Positions 11,842-23,197 of a DNA stretch of 64,000 nucleotides are shown here, piece after piece. Under the pieces are notes generated by a model. That model saw nothing but the letters and a program-made list of their open reading frames with translations, did no database searches and was not told the DNA's origin. The position numbers and the translations under genes were made by a program. The stretch is from Styela clava (lineage: Eukaryota > Chordata > Ascidiacea > Stolidobranchia > Styelidae). Location of the stretch: the NCBI RefSeq assembly GCF_964204865.1, contig NC_135263.1:8725426-8789425 (forward strand). Direction: 5' to 3'. Position 1 is the first letter of the stretch, and the number at the start of each line of letters is the position of its first letter.

Positions 11842-13664
11842 AATAGGATTTACATATTTATTCGTGGGAGAGGAAAGCTGATAAGACGGCTTAATCCTGT
11901 AATCATATGGTGAACCACGGCCTCTCGTCCGGTTACCAGTCCAGGTCGGGTATGGGATTAGTTAGCCAGTTAGGCTACGGTACCGTAAAAGCGCCTAACT
12001 TCGGACAGTTCCTAACTTCGGACAAAATTTTTGAACGGCCATATCTTGGCTAAAACGCGCTGTATATTGCTAATTTTAATTATTATAGGTTGCGCTGTTA
12101 TATCTACATCTATTCTCATCTTTTTTAATGTTGAATAATTATTTTTTTGGTAAAAAAACGGAAATTTTGCCGAAAACTGACTGCCCGGCATTCAACGGCG
12201 CAGAGCGTCGCTACTACTGAAGCTATCATCGTCAAAATACCATCATTCGGTAGAGGGCGACAACAATGTATATAATTCATTTGAGTGATCGCAAGATGTC
12301 GTACGAGATTTAAATAAAACCTAAAATTCTGAATTATAAATTCCGTAAGAATATTAAGATTTCACGCAGCGTCAAAAATTACGTCAACCTCACGTAGATT
12401 ATTTTTCGCTCACTTCCGACACGACGTCACACTGCGTCGCGGAAATGAATTTTGACGCCAGACACAACGGAGCCAATATGACAAATTCCGTTAAGATAAA
12501 GACGGCGTTCCAATGTAATATTTTTGTATTTTGTTCGGTCATGTATGAATATATGCCAAAATTACATTAATGAAAATACATGTCACATTTAATCGATGAC
12601 GTTAAAAATCGAATATATAAAACTATGATAATTCCAACGTCCATATGGCACAGTGCACTGACTTAACCATTATTTTATGATTAGTAGTCGAAATGACAGT
12701 TATTGAATACGGCCTGGGTGAATTTTATTCGAAATTAAAAATAAATTTAATCTCCAACAAATAAACGGGACCTACATGTTTACAAGATTAAGTTGAATTT
12801 TAAATTAAACTTTACAATCGGATTTACCGTGTGTTTGATATAAATTATCATTTATAAAGATAACCGCGCAGAATAAAAAAAAGCTATCCGTTGAGAATAT
12901 TAATACTTCAAAGACTTCGATAGAAGCCCGTTAAAATACTTCATTGTGGATTGAAACGGTTTGCATCAGATATATTTACGTATGCATTTCCTGATTAAAA
13001 TGACTAACGTGTTATTATACTCATCTGAAGTATCGAAAATGACGAACGAAAGATGTAAACATAGGACGACGGAAGTTTCAAATAATGCATTTTCGTCGTG
13101 ACGTCAATGTTACGTTACGACGACGATCGAGCGTCTTATCTTCACGCAACGACGAGATTACGTCATCCGCATCGGAAGCCTCTTTCTCTCTGTGCGTCGC
13201 GGTTACGCAGTGAAGAAAATGATTGTCCGAAGTTAGGGCAGTGAAGGATAACGGTCATATGGCAAGAAATATCGATTATTTCAATAGTAAAAATAGTCCA
13301 ATTGAACCGAAATTTGCAGGGAATGTAAATTACCGCACGAATGTTTTACCGATCAATTTTGGCACCGTTTGGACAATAAATGGCCGAGTTATTGACGAAA
13401 ATATAGTAATTTTGTCCGAAGTTAGGCGCTTTTACGGTATTTGTTTTCGGAAGCATGGACTTGATGGTGGATTGGTGGAGGCAGCCGTAACCAACCAGCG
13501 GTTACGTAAACCATCCTACGGTGGGGAGGAGTCCAGCAATCCTCTAGCACATGATCATCCTCGCATGGGATTCGAACCCACGAAGGGTTATCAGAAATGC
13601 GGTGGCGATCGTATTCCTACTGTCCTAAACGCTTAGCACTGTAGCATGATGCGCCGCACCGTCC
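11842..13664 (-). mobile_element. tRNA-derived SINE, split by a nested MITE
   Basis: On the minus strand a tRNA-like head starts near 13664, with a B-box-like GGTTCGAATCCC at about 13565-13577. The body continues down to 13440, is interrupted by 11983-13437, and resumes at 11982-11842 with an AATCCTA-type tail. The same body is present uninterrupted at 41141-41480 and partly at 53591-53790. Comparison with those copies places the break between TTA and TTTG of the SINE. Confidence 0.8.
11983..13437. mobile_element. TA-flanked 1.45 kb MITE nested in the SINE
   Basis: Inverted termini begin CCGTAAAAGCGCCTAACTTC and continue GGACAAAATT on both sides. Similarity then decays over about 60 bases. 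A further TGTCCGAAGTTAGG copy lies inside at about 13226. TA dinucleotides flank the element (11981-11982 and 13438-13439), as for Tc1/mariner-like or related elements. No transposase frame is visible. The interior is CpG-rich (many acgtca/cgtcg strings) compared with its surroundings. Confidence 0.8.
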
Positions 13665-14433
13665 ATTTTGCTTTGAGAGCCCATATTACAGTATCAACTT
13701 TTGCAATTTAGACTATTTACATGTTTACTGACTTGATACATTGATAACATAATTTACAGTATTGACCATTCCTGTTACTGTGTTATTAAAATTGTAACGC
13801 AACAGTACCGGTACGGTACCGGTACAAGCATATTCTGATATTGACTGATTGGTACGGTAAACCGGAATACGATTCGAATTACTAAACAACCACTGCAGTT
13901 AGTCTATATACCGGTTTTCTATATGAGTTCAGAAGTTAGTTATACTTGAATCAGATTCGGCTACGTTCACAAGAATAAATATAAAAAACGACTCACAGAC
14001 GTTTTGGCCCAGATAGGCTCAAATGTAGAGATACGTTTATCAACAAAGCAATTGCCATAGAAGACGAGGCTCGATTGCCGCAACTGCATATTGTATCTTT
14101 TTGAAGGTGTGGTATTTTGTTTTATTTTATTTACTAAAGGTGGATCCGATATACAATCCATACGCAGGGTTTTTTTCATCACAAATATTTTTTTGTTTCA
14201 CATGTCTGTTGGTTGCCGTCCATATGTTGGTTGACGTGTACATGAAGGCTCATTTTTTCAAGAAAAATGTGAGTTGCAATTTTATTGTGCATTTCTCAAA
14301 ATTCTAAAGCACACTGTTTAATTTGTCACTTTTCCATCAGTACAATGAAAAAATACAATATAAGTAGACATTTCAGAATAACCACAGCATTCAATATGAA
14401 AAATTTAAAGATCTTCTTTGAACCATAAAACTG

Positions 14434-15056
14434 TTGCAGTTAAAAGCACAGCTAAATCAGCTGCAAACCTGCTTCAAAACAATCTGTAAAAGTAATGTTG
14501 CCACTTTTTCAGCCAGTTATGAACTTAGCCAGATGGTTGCAGTCTCTGAAAAGCCTTATACTGATGGAGCTTTCATAAAAAATTGCCTTGTAAAAACAGT
14601 TGAAAACACTTTTCAAAGATTTATTTTTGACAAGAAATACAGTTACTACTAGAATTGATAAGATGACTGCAAATTTGAAAGAACAAATAAAATTTGCTTC
14701 TGCTGACTTTGAATATTTTTCCCTAGCAATTGACGAGATGTGTGATATATCAGGCACAGCACAACTTGCGACTTTTGGATAGTTGTATATAAAAATTTAT
14801 GATTTTCTGTAATAAATACAGTAAATAATAGTGAAATGCAAGAAATTAATATGCAAATGACATTAGAAATTTGAGAAAATAACAAAACTTTATTTGATGT
14901 TTAACTACATCACAATATATGTCACAAACTATACATATTCAAAAATAAGCTTTAATTATTCATTATCAAAATATATCAAAAACTGTTTGCAGCCCATGGC
15001 ACAGTTCCCAACATGCAATGCGGCCCTCGAATACCCACGAGTTTGACATCCCAGGT
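14434..15056 (+). pseudogene. Decayed hAT transposase relic (ZBED/GTF2IRD2-type)
   Basis: Two frames, 14434-14652 and 14600-14782, overlap and together read as a hAT transposase segment. The first has ASYELSQMVAVSEKPYTDGA. The second has FLTRNTVTTRIDKM and then SLAIDEMCDISGTAQLATF. The SLAIDE..DIS.TAQLA motif is typical of the domesticated and active hAT group that includes ZBED5-like and GTF2IRD2-like proteins. At least one frameshift separates the two frames and a stop follows ATFG. Downstream, near 15015-15056, GCGGCCCTCG and GAGTTTGACATCCCAGG look like the 3' end of such an element. I could not find the 5' end. Confidence 0.7.
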
Positions 15057-15624
15057 CTAAATAACAAAAAAAAACTATTCTATCTGAAATCTAATAAAAA
15101 TATGTCAAGATAACTTGAATGATTTATGTGGATTTCTGTTAATTTTCATGTACACCAGAACACAATATTACGAGGACTAGGTTGTGTAAAATAATGGAAG
15201 ATGCTGACTTGAGACTACTCTGAAAATAAATAAGTCTGTAAGGAAGGGGGCATCATAGAGGAGAGTCATCATAATAAATTCAAGCATAATTACTACAGCA
15301 TGATATAATATGCTTTCCTTGTGTTTTGATATATCCATTCTTTATGGTAGCATATGCTGCAGTCCCTGCTAGCAATAGTATGGTTCGTCCCTATTTTCAC
15401 TACTCATACTTTGAAAAATAGGAAAAATGAGAAGTTTTTGTAAATTCATTTTCATTAAAAGAAAAAAGTTTGCAAATTTTTTGAGGTGTGGGAATTAAGT
15501 TGTTCTCTTTGTTTTTTTCCAGATATTTATTTGTTTATGAAGATACTTGTTCTGTCAAATTAGTTTTTATCTTAAGTTTACATAAGAGCTGTAGTACAAG
15601 AGTTTTCCCGTTTGGAAGTACATT
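15057..15624. other. Upstream region of brambleberry
   Basis: No coding exon is seen. A pyrimidine-rich acceptor-like sequence (gtttttttccag) ends near 15522, about 100 bases before the brambleberry start. It could close a 5' untranslated intron or be a trans-splice site. Confidence 0.4.
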
Positions 15625-17415
15625 ATGAATTTGTATATAGTCATAACATTTGTCCATTTAATCATCTCTCAAACAACTCTTGCTTCAAAACTTGAAGTAG
15701 AATCACCTGGTAGCTCTGAAGCAGCCAAAAATCAGCTCCAAAAAATATATGACCAAACGAAGCACATGCGTTATGGCCAATGTTGGATGCAAGCGCTTAG
15801 TGTTCTGCAGGCAGGGTGCAGACAACTGACCGATGAGGTACAACGTAGGATTGCTTATGCCTTTGCTCGATGTCATTTGCAAGCTTCTGGTCGAGATATA
15901 CCAGAATGTCCTAATGAAAAACCAATTTCAGCGTGCACAGATTCAGAAGCTATACCTGATATTGCATTCAACGCTTATACTGAATTTTTTACACATACGC
16001 AGCAGATTTGTTTTCATCTTCAAAATCAAGCATGGCACGAAGCAACTGAAAACACTATTTCACGTCTTGCTGATAATTCTGCAGAGGTTGCTACACAGTT
16101 GGAAAACAGTGCAGATGTAGCAAAAGAAATGGTCGCTCAACAAAGTAAATCTTTAGAAAATCAAGAAATTTTGTTACAAAATGAAGAAAAATTGAAGAAT
16201 TCGATGGAAAAATCAGTTTTGGATGTGCAAAGATCTCATGCTGAGACCAAGGCTATCATAAGTGAACAACGGGCTCTTTTTAGCGAAGTTTTTGACAGAG
16301 TCGCAGTGTTACAAAAAACTGTCCTTGGTGAATTTTCTAGCATTTACACATTCGGATTCTACGTTGGTTCGACATTGATGGCATACATTCTTACATCTAC
16401 AACCAGAACTAGCAGTGCCAGAGTTTGGTTGTTCCTTATTCTTATGATGAATGCTGCAGCAGAACGTATGATTACTTATTACTATGTAAATCCTATTGAT
16501 GGTAATACAAGTTTTGCTAGTGGATCACTCAGTGCTATGGTACCTGAATTGATTTATGAACAAACGTGGCTTTGTCGACAAGTATTCTCTGGATTTGCTC
16601 TTCTAGTTCTACTCCTTTCTGTTTGTCGATATAAGGATTACAATCGCATCAACAACTCGCTTTTAAATGAAATTAAACAACAAAATTTAGAATTGCAGAA
16701 TTATATCAAAGAAAATATCCATGATGTGCACATAATTGGTAATTCAACTCAATCTGCTTCAATCAATCTTATCAAGACTGAGGAAATTCACGATGAAAGT
16801 ATTGGGAAAAAAATGCTTCTGGATAAACATCAATCTGATATTAGATCAGTTGCGACATTGTCTCATCGTCACGAACCAAATGCAACCATGTCCGATGCAA
16901 ATACGACCATTTGTCCATCTAATTTGACGAAAATGACCATAAACGTCACAGATTCGGAAGGAGAAGAGAGTGACTGCACTTTTCGTCAGTCGGAGGTCAC
17001 AAATGATGTATCAGATGTATCATCTGTCACAAGTTTCATGTCAGTTAGTACAAGAAGTACTCGATCTCGTTCTGTAAGCGCTCGCATCAATTCGTCCAGA
17101 CGTTCATCCACTCCGCTGAGAGATATTATTATTACGGAAAACCAATCTAAAACAAGTATGAAACGCTCCAGAAGGAAGAGCAGCATTATTTCAACGTTAA
17201 ATGACAGCGTTTCAAATGTAAATCCTCCATCTTCTAGCGTTGTAGTTGGTGGTTATAGTTTACGACGGCGACCCGAATCTCCAAGAGTTAACCATTCCAT
17301 TTTACGAACTGAAACAGTTGAAGAATTCACAAGCTATGTCTTGCATGATTTAGCTGAAAGATCTGCTGATAAAAGAATGCAAATAACGCAGCATCTAGCT
17401 TTAAAGAAATCATAA
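15625..17415 (+). CDS. bmb: Brambleberry-like nuclear-fusion protein (Kar5/GEX1 family), 596 residues, uninterrupted CDS
   Basis: Known role of the family: Kar5 in yeast, GEX1 in plants and Brambleberry in fish are nuclear-envelope proteins needed for fusion of nuclei or pronuclei. Seen here: an N-terminal signal peptide (about 1-20); a luminal cysteine-rich domain with Cys at 53, 65, 83, 95, 104 and 129, including the run GCRQLTDEVQRRIAYAFARC; and a long coiled-coil region (about 140-235). Three hydrophobic segments follow (about 241-258, 266-283 and 319-334), then a Ser/Arg-rich tail (about 440-596). This order and the cysteine pattern match the family. The CDS is one exon, unlike the spliced neighbours on both sides. 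AIP follows on the same strand after 795 bases. The ATG is the first in frame and opens the signal peptide. Confidence 0.86.
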   Translation: MNLYIVITFVHLIISQTTLASKLEVESPGSSEAAKNQLQKIYDQTKHMRYGQCWMQALSVLQAGCRQLTDEVQRRIAYAFARCHLQASGRDIPECPNEKPISACTDSEAIPDIAFNAYTEFFTHTQQICFHLQNQAWHEATENTISRLADNSAEVATQLENSADVAKEMVAQQSKSLENQEILLQNEEKLKNSMEKSVLDVQRSHAETKAIISEQRALFSEVFDRVAVLQKTVLGEFSSIYTFGFYVGSTLMAYILTSTTRTSSARVWLFLILMMNAAAERMITYYYVNPIDGNTSFASGSLSAMVPELIYEQTWLCRQVFSGFALLVLLLSVCRYKDYNRINNSLLNEIKQQNLELQNYIKENIHDVHIIGNSTQSASINLIKTEEIHDESIGKKMLLDKHQSDIRSVATLSHRHEPNATMSDANTTICPSNLTKMTINVTDSEGEESDCTFRQSEVTNDVSDVSSVTSFMSVSTRSTRSRSVSARINSSRRSSTPLRDIIITENQSKTSMKRSRRKSSIISTLNDSVSNVNPPSSSVVVGGYSLRRRPESPRVNHSILRTETVEEFTSYVLHDLAERSADKRMQITQHLALKKS

Positions 17416-18210
17416 TTTAGCAATTCGGAATTTTTCCAGCAACTTACAAACTTTTATTTATTTATAAGATATGAACATGTCTCTGTATTTTTTTTCACCG
17501 ATTTTTATGCCAAGTTCCACTTGTCTTTTGTATTTAATAGTACCAAATCATGAAAATGCTCTTTTTATAATCTTCATCATTGTTTGAAAAATTTATTTTC
17601 TCGTCATTGTGAAACAATTTACCTCCTGTTTTGTTCCAATGAATACACATATTTTTACTCATTTTTTATGAAAAAACGTTTAGTTACCTACACAACTCAA
17701 AATTATATTCAACCTAGTTTGTCTTCAAGTTCTCAGACTATTTGTCTAACCGCTATGGGCATCAATATGATCTTCATAATATCTAATATTATATTAAATT
17801 TTGGGTCCTTATTTCGTGATACTGGTACTTTAATGAAAATGTTCAATTGCGTTAACATAATGAAGTATTTTACTTTAATCAGTACGTTGTGTTATGTATT
17901 GTTGACAAATTTGTTGCTTTTATAGTCTGTAGTTGCATAAAAAGTGCCTACCAAAAGAAAGAAACCCAAACTTTTTAATGGAAAATGTAAATTTTGTCAT
18001 CTGACAATTTTCAATTTTTGTATGTGAACGAGTCCAGAAATGATGATGCACAATATATAATACAGATTGTTTTCGTTACTACTCTGATGAAGTTACTTTG
18101 GTCTTTTTTTACATTTTCTAATCATGCACGTTTGCCTCTCGTTTGCAGTTGTTGTCTTGCATATAGTTTATTTTATTTTTAAGACTTATACGTATATAGT
18201 TTGGTGATAA
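17416..18210. other. Brambleberry 3' UTR and AIP upstream region
   Basis: AT-rich. A 113-codon plus-strand ORF at 17584-17925 is hydrophobic and resembles no family I know. I take it to be chance reading of UTR or intergenic DNA. Confidence 0.5.
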
Positions 18211-21200
18211 ATGCCGAACTTTTCTCCATGCAGTAACAACATGGTTACTATGGTAGAAACAATTGGAAAAACAGGAATTAAAAAAAGAGTTATATCTGCC
18301 GTACAGGGTGACAAACCAAGTTTTAGTGACAAAGGAAAAGCTACTTTTCATTTCAAGACCATTCAAAATGCTCATGACATCAAGGTAAGCATTTGATATT
18401 TGTTTTGTTAAGTAAATAGATAACAAAAACCAGGTCTTAACTTTGTGAGCCTGAAAATTAGTTTATCTGATTCTTCATACCTAACTGAATTTTGATGATG
18501 TCATTCGTTATGATACCACAATAATGACTACCTCAAATTCTAAAACTAGTGTCGGAGCCTCATTAAATGTATATTATGGCAAATTAGTATTATCTATTAT
18601 TGTATCTGAAAAACCCAGCCCAACATTCATATTTTCATTGAAATTTAGCCCATGCCAAACTTCGAAACTGGAGGTGTTCCTAAGAAATTATTTTTTAAGA
18701 AAGTGTTTATCACCTACCAGCTCAATCTTAGCTGGTTTTCGATATTTAGTTGTTGATCAGATGTTGGGATTCTTTAAATTTAAATGAACCGGCCCAGTAT
18801 GAACCAATCTTAATTTATTTTTCGGACCGCAGGGTTTCAGAACAACTCAATTTAGTAACACTTTTGAATTTGTTTTTAGACCAGAATTGTTCTGGATGAT
18901 TCAAGAAATTTTGGGAAACCGTTTGAACTTCTCATGGGAAGAAGTTTCAAGCTAGATTGCTGGGAAGAATGTATCAAAACTATGCTTGTTGGTGAAGTTG
19001 CTGTGTTTTCATGCCCAATTCAATATGTAATCGGATATCCAGCTGCTTCGAAAAGTTTGAGAGATTTGTATCTGGGTAAGAAACATTGACGATTTATTAT
19101 TTATGTATATCAAGTCATTGTGCAACTTTTATTTATATATGATTTTGATGAACATTATTTTGTCTGGATTTTGGAATATTACGAATAAATTGGAAAAATA
19201 ACATGTTTCCTGCTACAGTAGCGTAAAATTTTGAATGTTGAGAATCAAGACAAAGTTGAAACATGTATCTGCAAGTTTTCCATGCGGTGTAATATGTTCC
19301 TCAATTATAAAACTTAAATATTCGAAGAGCTTCCTCTCATATCTTCGTTTTACCAATATAAGATATGAATTACCAAACTGTCAAAAAATATGATCCCGTA
19401 CTTTTTATTATTTCAAATCATTAAAAGCTTCTACTCTCTTTGATTAATTATGTATTTAATTTTTTTTAAATCGTATTTTCAGCTCTCTAACTTTTAGGTA
19501 GAAATATACCATGATACTTCAAATTAAAAATTCATCAAATTTATTATATGTATAAACTTATATGTGTAACTACTGTATACTCTATTTAATAAAAGAGATA
19601 TTCGAGGCCGATATTAGGTATTATTTATTATCACTGAATGAGTCTGATTATTGATATTTTTGTTAGGTTATGCTCACTTCAAACATTTTCATAAACCTGC
19701 TTTCTTTATCAGCTTTCTGTCTATGACTAGTTGTGTAAATTATATTCCATCACATAGGTAAAAGATCATTCTTATTACTTCATTTTAAAAACTAATTTAG
19801 GCAAGAATGTCAAGCCAACTCACACATGTGGTATGAATTTGTTGGATCATGGACTTGGTTATCATGACCTGGACAAATTTCAGAAGGAGCCTGGACCTCT
19901 AGATTTTGAATTTGAGTTGCTCAAGGTAAATTGGCAATTGGCAATTTTGTGAACTACCACAAGATATATGTTAATTCTGTATTTCTAGTTTTCTACTGAT
20001 ATATTTATTATTGGTATCTTAATCAGTCTATCATCAATATATTACTGGGTCAATCGCGGATTATTTTAGATTTCACTTAATCTCTAGGGATTCAGCATAT
20101 TGAGTTATATTTTGCTGATAGTAACCTTTTTATTCATTCATTCCTATTTTATTTTCATGTTATACAATATAATATAATTCAATTTATTCTAGTTTTTACT
20201 TTTAGTATACCTAACAGGTCATTGAATAATATTCCCTCTGGGAACTTATTCATTTAAAATTATCAGTATGCCATTCATCCTGTAATTATTGATGGAATTT
20301 AGATAATTGAACAGCTTGTAATTGTAAGGTATTTCAGAATATTGTCTAAAATTGTGATTAGCTGATACTGATAATCTTATTGTAATACTTGAAAAATGAT
20401 TTATTTTTTATGAATGTGTTATCATAGTTGTGTCATCTTCAGCGACATCTGTATCATAATTCATAATAGTTGGGTTATTTAGAATTTCTCTGTGCAATTC
20501 ATTGATTCCACTCAATCAAATCAAACCACTAAAAATCTCAATTTTTCTGCAATATTATTTTACCGCCTTTTTTACTTCTATATTGCTTGAATCCTATGAT
20601 ATTGTTTTTATCAAGTATATTCTTTTTAACTGTATTCAATGTGTCTGTGTTTCTATTTTTGTAATAGAACTGGTTATGGCCAAAACTGATGGTGATGGTG
20701 ACTCAGACAATGTTATTTCATTTTTATTATTGTAAACATGTTGCCATATCCAAATATTGGACTATTTTGAATACATCCTCAAAAAATATTTTATGATCTG
20801 GAATTCCGAATACATTTAATCATCAGACGAAACATACCAATATTCAGCTGTTATTGATATATATATATATATATATTTCCTGGATACTATTATTTAGTGG
20901 TTGCAATAAACTGAGTTTGTTTTATTTTTAGTTCGAAGAATTTGGAAATTATCAAAGAGAATTATGGCAGATGGATGGAAATGAAATGGCAGATGTTGTA
21001 CCAAAGTAGGTAGTGGTATATTGTTCGATGATCATACGTTTTCCACTTTTTCATTATGTTGGTATTTTAATTATAATCTATGGAGTATTATTCATCCTTG
21101 TGAATGCTTCGCAGCAAAATTGGGGCATGTTTTCTCTGATAAAAATATTTAATTTTTGAAGACAAATAGTAATTTTTATTATCTGAATTATTCAAAAACA

Positions 21201-23197
21201 ATGAAAAACCTAGTTATTATAAACTAAAAAATGAATCAAAATTTTCAACCCAGTTAAAAAACATCATTTTTTACTTTCTATAGTAAAGCTAATGAACATT
21301 ACTCTATGATGATAAAATCTTTCAATACAACTTCGAATTTTCAAAAACGTGAACAATAAACATATTTGTTCAAATGTCAAAATAATTGTTTACATTTCCA
21401 AAGCAATTTTTGGTAAAATACCTCTAGGCAATGTTTATTTATACATCAAACTTTTTATACCTCCCAACATTTTTAATGTGTTCATGATTCACTGTATTTG
21501 TTTATACATAGCTAGAATGTTATCCTTATGAACTTGATTAGCCTTTTGAAAAACAAATCTGTGTAAACAAATGAAAACATGGCCATACTTAAAACACAGC
21601 TTTGCTTTTTGATTGATTATCTCTTTCTTATCAGACATAATCTTGGCATCTTGCCTGTGAAGAAGATTTATGGCTAAAATGATCTTTTTTCTGTATTGAA
21701 TTTTTCAAATTATTCTTATCTTTTTAGAAATGGACCACAAATGTCTATAATGTAGAATGTTTATGTGCATGCTTATTCATTTTTTTTATATAAAAACCAT
21801 GTAGTGGGTATTAAATTGAGATAGGTATAAACAGATTACAAACCCAAGGTTTACATAACTTAAAAATGTTGCAAAAATAACTCATTTCATAGTTAATCGA
21901 GTCATGTCAACTGGGGATGCACAAAATGGGTCTGACTTTGTTTCTCAAGGTTTGAAATTGAACGTAACTGAAGCCATTATGGTCATTTACCTGATTACTG
22001 CAATAACCAGACAGAGTAACATTAGCAGTAGAAATTAAGACTTGCTATGTCCTGACACAAACAAATTTGTGATGCATTTCATACAACTGAGCTTGTTCTT
22101 TCTCTATTGACTTGTTTTACGACTTGTGCTGTACTTTATTGTTCAGCTCTATTGCAATCAAATTGATTTAGTATTTGTTTATTCCCAATTGTAATCCTAT
22201 AAATTGGATTTTATTTTTGAATTATCAGAGCTCATGAGGAAGGCAACAAATTATTCAAGGAAAAGAAATATAAAGAAGCAATGGAAAGATATGCGAATGG
22301 CATTGCTTGTCTCAAACACATTCAGATGAAGGTAATGGTGCACGCACACAGGCTTCTATGTAATTGTTTCTTCTATCTTGAAAATCTGCTTTGGAATTGT
22401 CCCACTTGTACATAAAGACCTTGAATGTTACCAATTTATCGGCATGTAGCAATCTATGCAAGTTATATGAATATCTTAGTTATATATGAATATATATTTA
22501 TCTTAGGAGAGACCCGGTACTCCGGATTGGTGCTCATTAGATGAAAAGCAAATTCCATTGTTGCTGAATCATGCTCAATGTAATCTCTGCATGGGACTTT
22601 ATCAAGAAGTTATCACCAATTGTACTGAAGTACTGGAAAAAATTGATGGTCAAGTAAGTCCTGATTGATACACATTCAATGCTTTATATTCCTGTTCTGC
22701 ACTATTTTTGCTTATAACTATCAACTAGAGACAGAATTGTGGTTCTTGCGAAGGATTTTTATGGTTTTGAATTCCATGCTTTCATGGTGCAATATCAAAT
22801 TTTACTTTTTTGTACGCTCAGTCGCTCACTACCTCTAATGTCGCAAGATAAAAAAAATGTTTGGCAAATCATAAATGGTTATTGAATACAACTATATAAG
22901 AATGTGTTGAAAATTCGTTTATCCAGTTATTGCAATGCTGTTTTTTTTAGATTTGTTTAGATTTTTTATGTATGTATTTAACAGAATAACTTGAAAGCAC
23001 TTTTCAAGCGAGGCAAAGCGTATGCTGCTCAACTGGATGAAAAAGAATGCCGAGCCGATTTCGATCTTGTTGTCAAACTTGATCCAACGTTAGAAAAAGA
23101 TGTGAAAAGAGAGCTTAAAAAACTACATAAAATGCAGAAGGAACGAGATTCCGATTTATCTTCACATTTAAGAGGCATGTTTGTTGATAAAAAATGA
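18211..23197 (+). CDS. AIP: AH receptor-interacting protein homologue (AIP/XAP2), 7 exons, 343 residues
   Basis: Exons: 18211-18384, 18880-19075, 19801-19925, 20932-21005, 22229-22331, 22507-22653, 22985-23197. All have GT-AG introns and all junctions keep frame. Known role: an immunophilin-like co-chaperone that binds HSP90 and clients such as the aryl hydrocarbon receptor. The first half is an FKBP-like domain (IKKRVISAVQG, then GKATFHFKTI, LDDSRNFGKPFELLMG, YPAASKSLRDL). The second half is three TPRs (EEGNKLFKEKKYKEAMERY, IPLLLNHAQCNLCMGLYQEV, NLKALFKRGKAYAA) and a closing helix ending HLRGMFVDKK, close to the conserved C terminus of AIP. Length is near vertebrate AIP (330). The start may instead be the ATG at 18241 or 18250, which would remove a poorly conserved leader. 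Poly(A) signal AATAAA at 23837. Confidence 0.95.
20850..20877. repeat. (TA)n microsatellite in AIP intron
   Basis: About 12 uninterrupted AT dinucleotides precede the exon at 20932. Confidence 0.8.

Noticed and set aside
13223-13636. 137-codon plus-strand ORF
   Set aside because: It starts inside the MITE and runs into the SINE, so it is a chance reading across two nested repeats.
17584-17925. 113-codon hydrophobic ORF after brambleberry
   Set aside because: Lies in the likely 3' UTR. T-rich DNA gives hydrophobic translations by chance, and no domain is recognisable.
17416-18210. Brambleberry-AIP as an operon
   Set aside because: Same strand, but almost 800 bases apart. Animal operons usually have far shorter gaps and no trans-splice evidence is visible.
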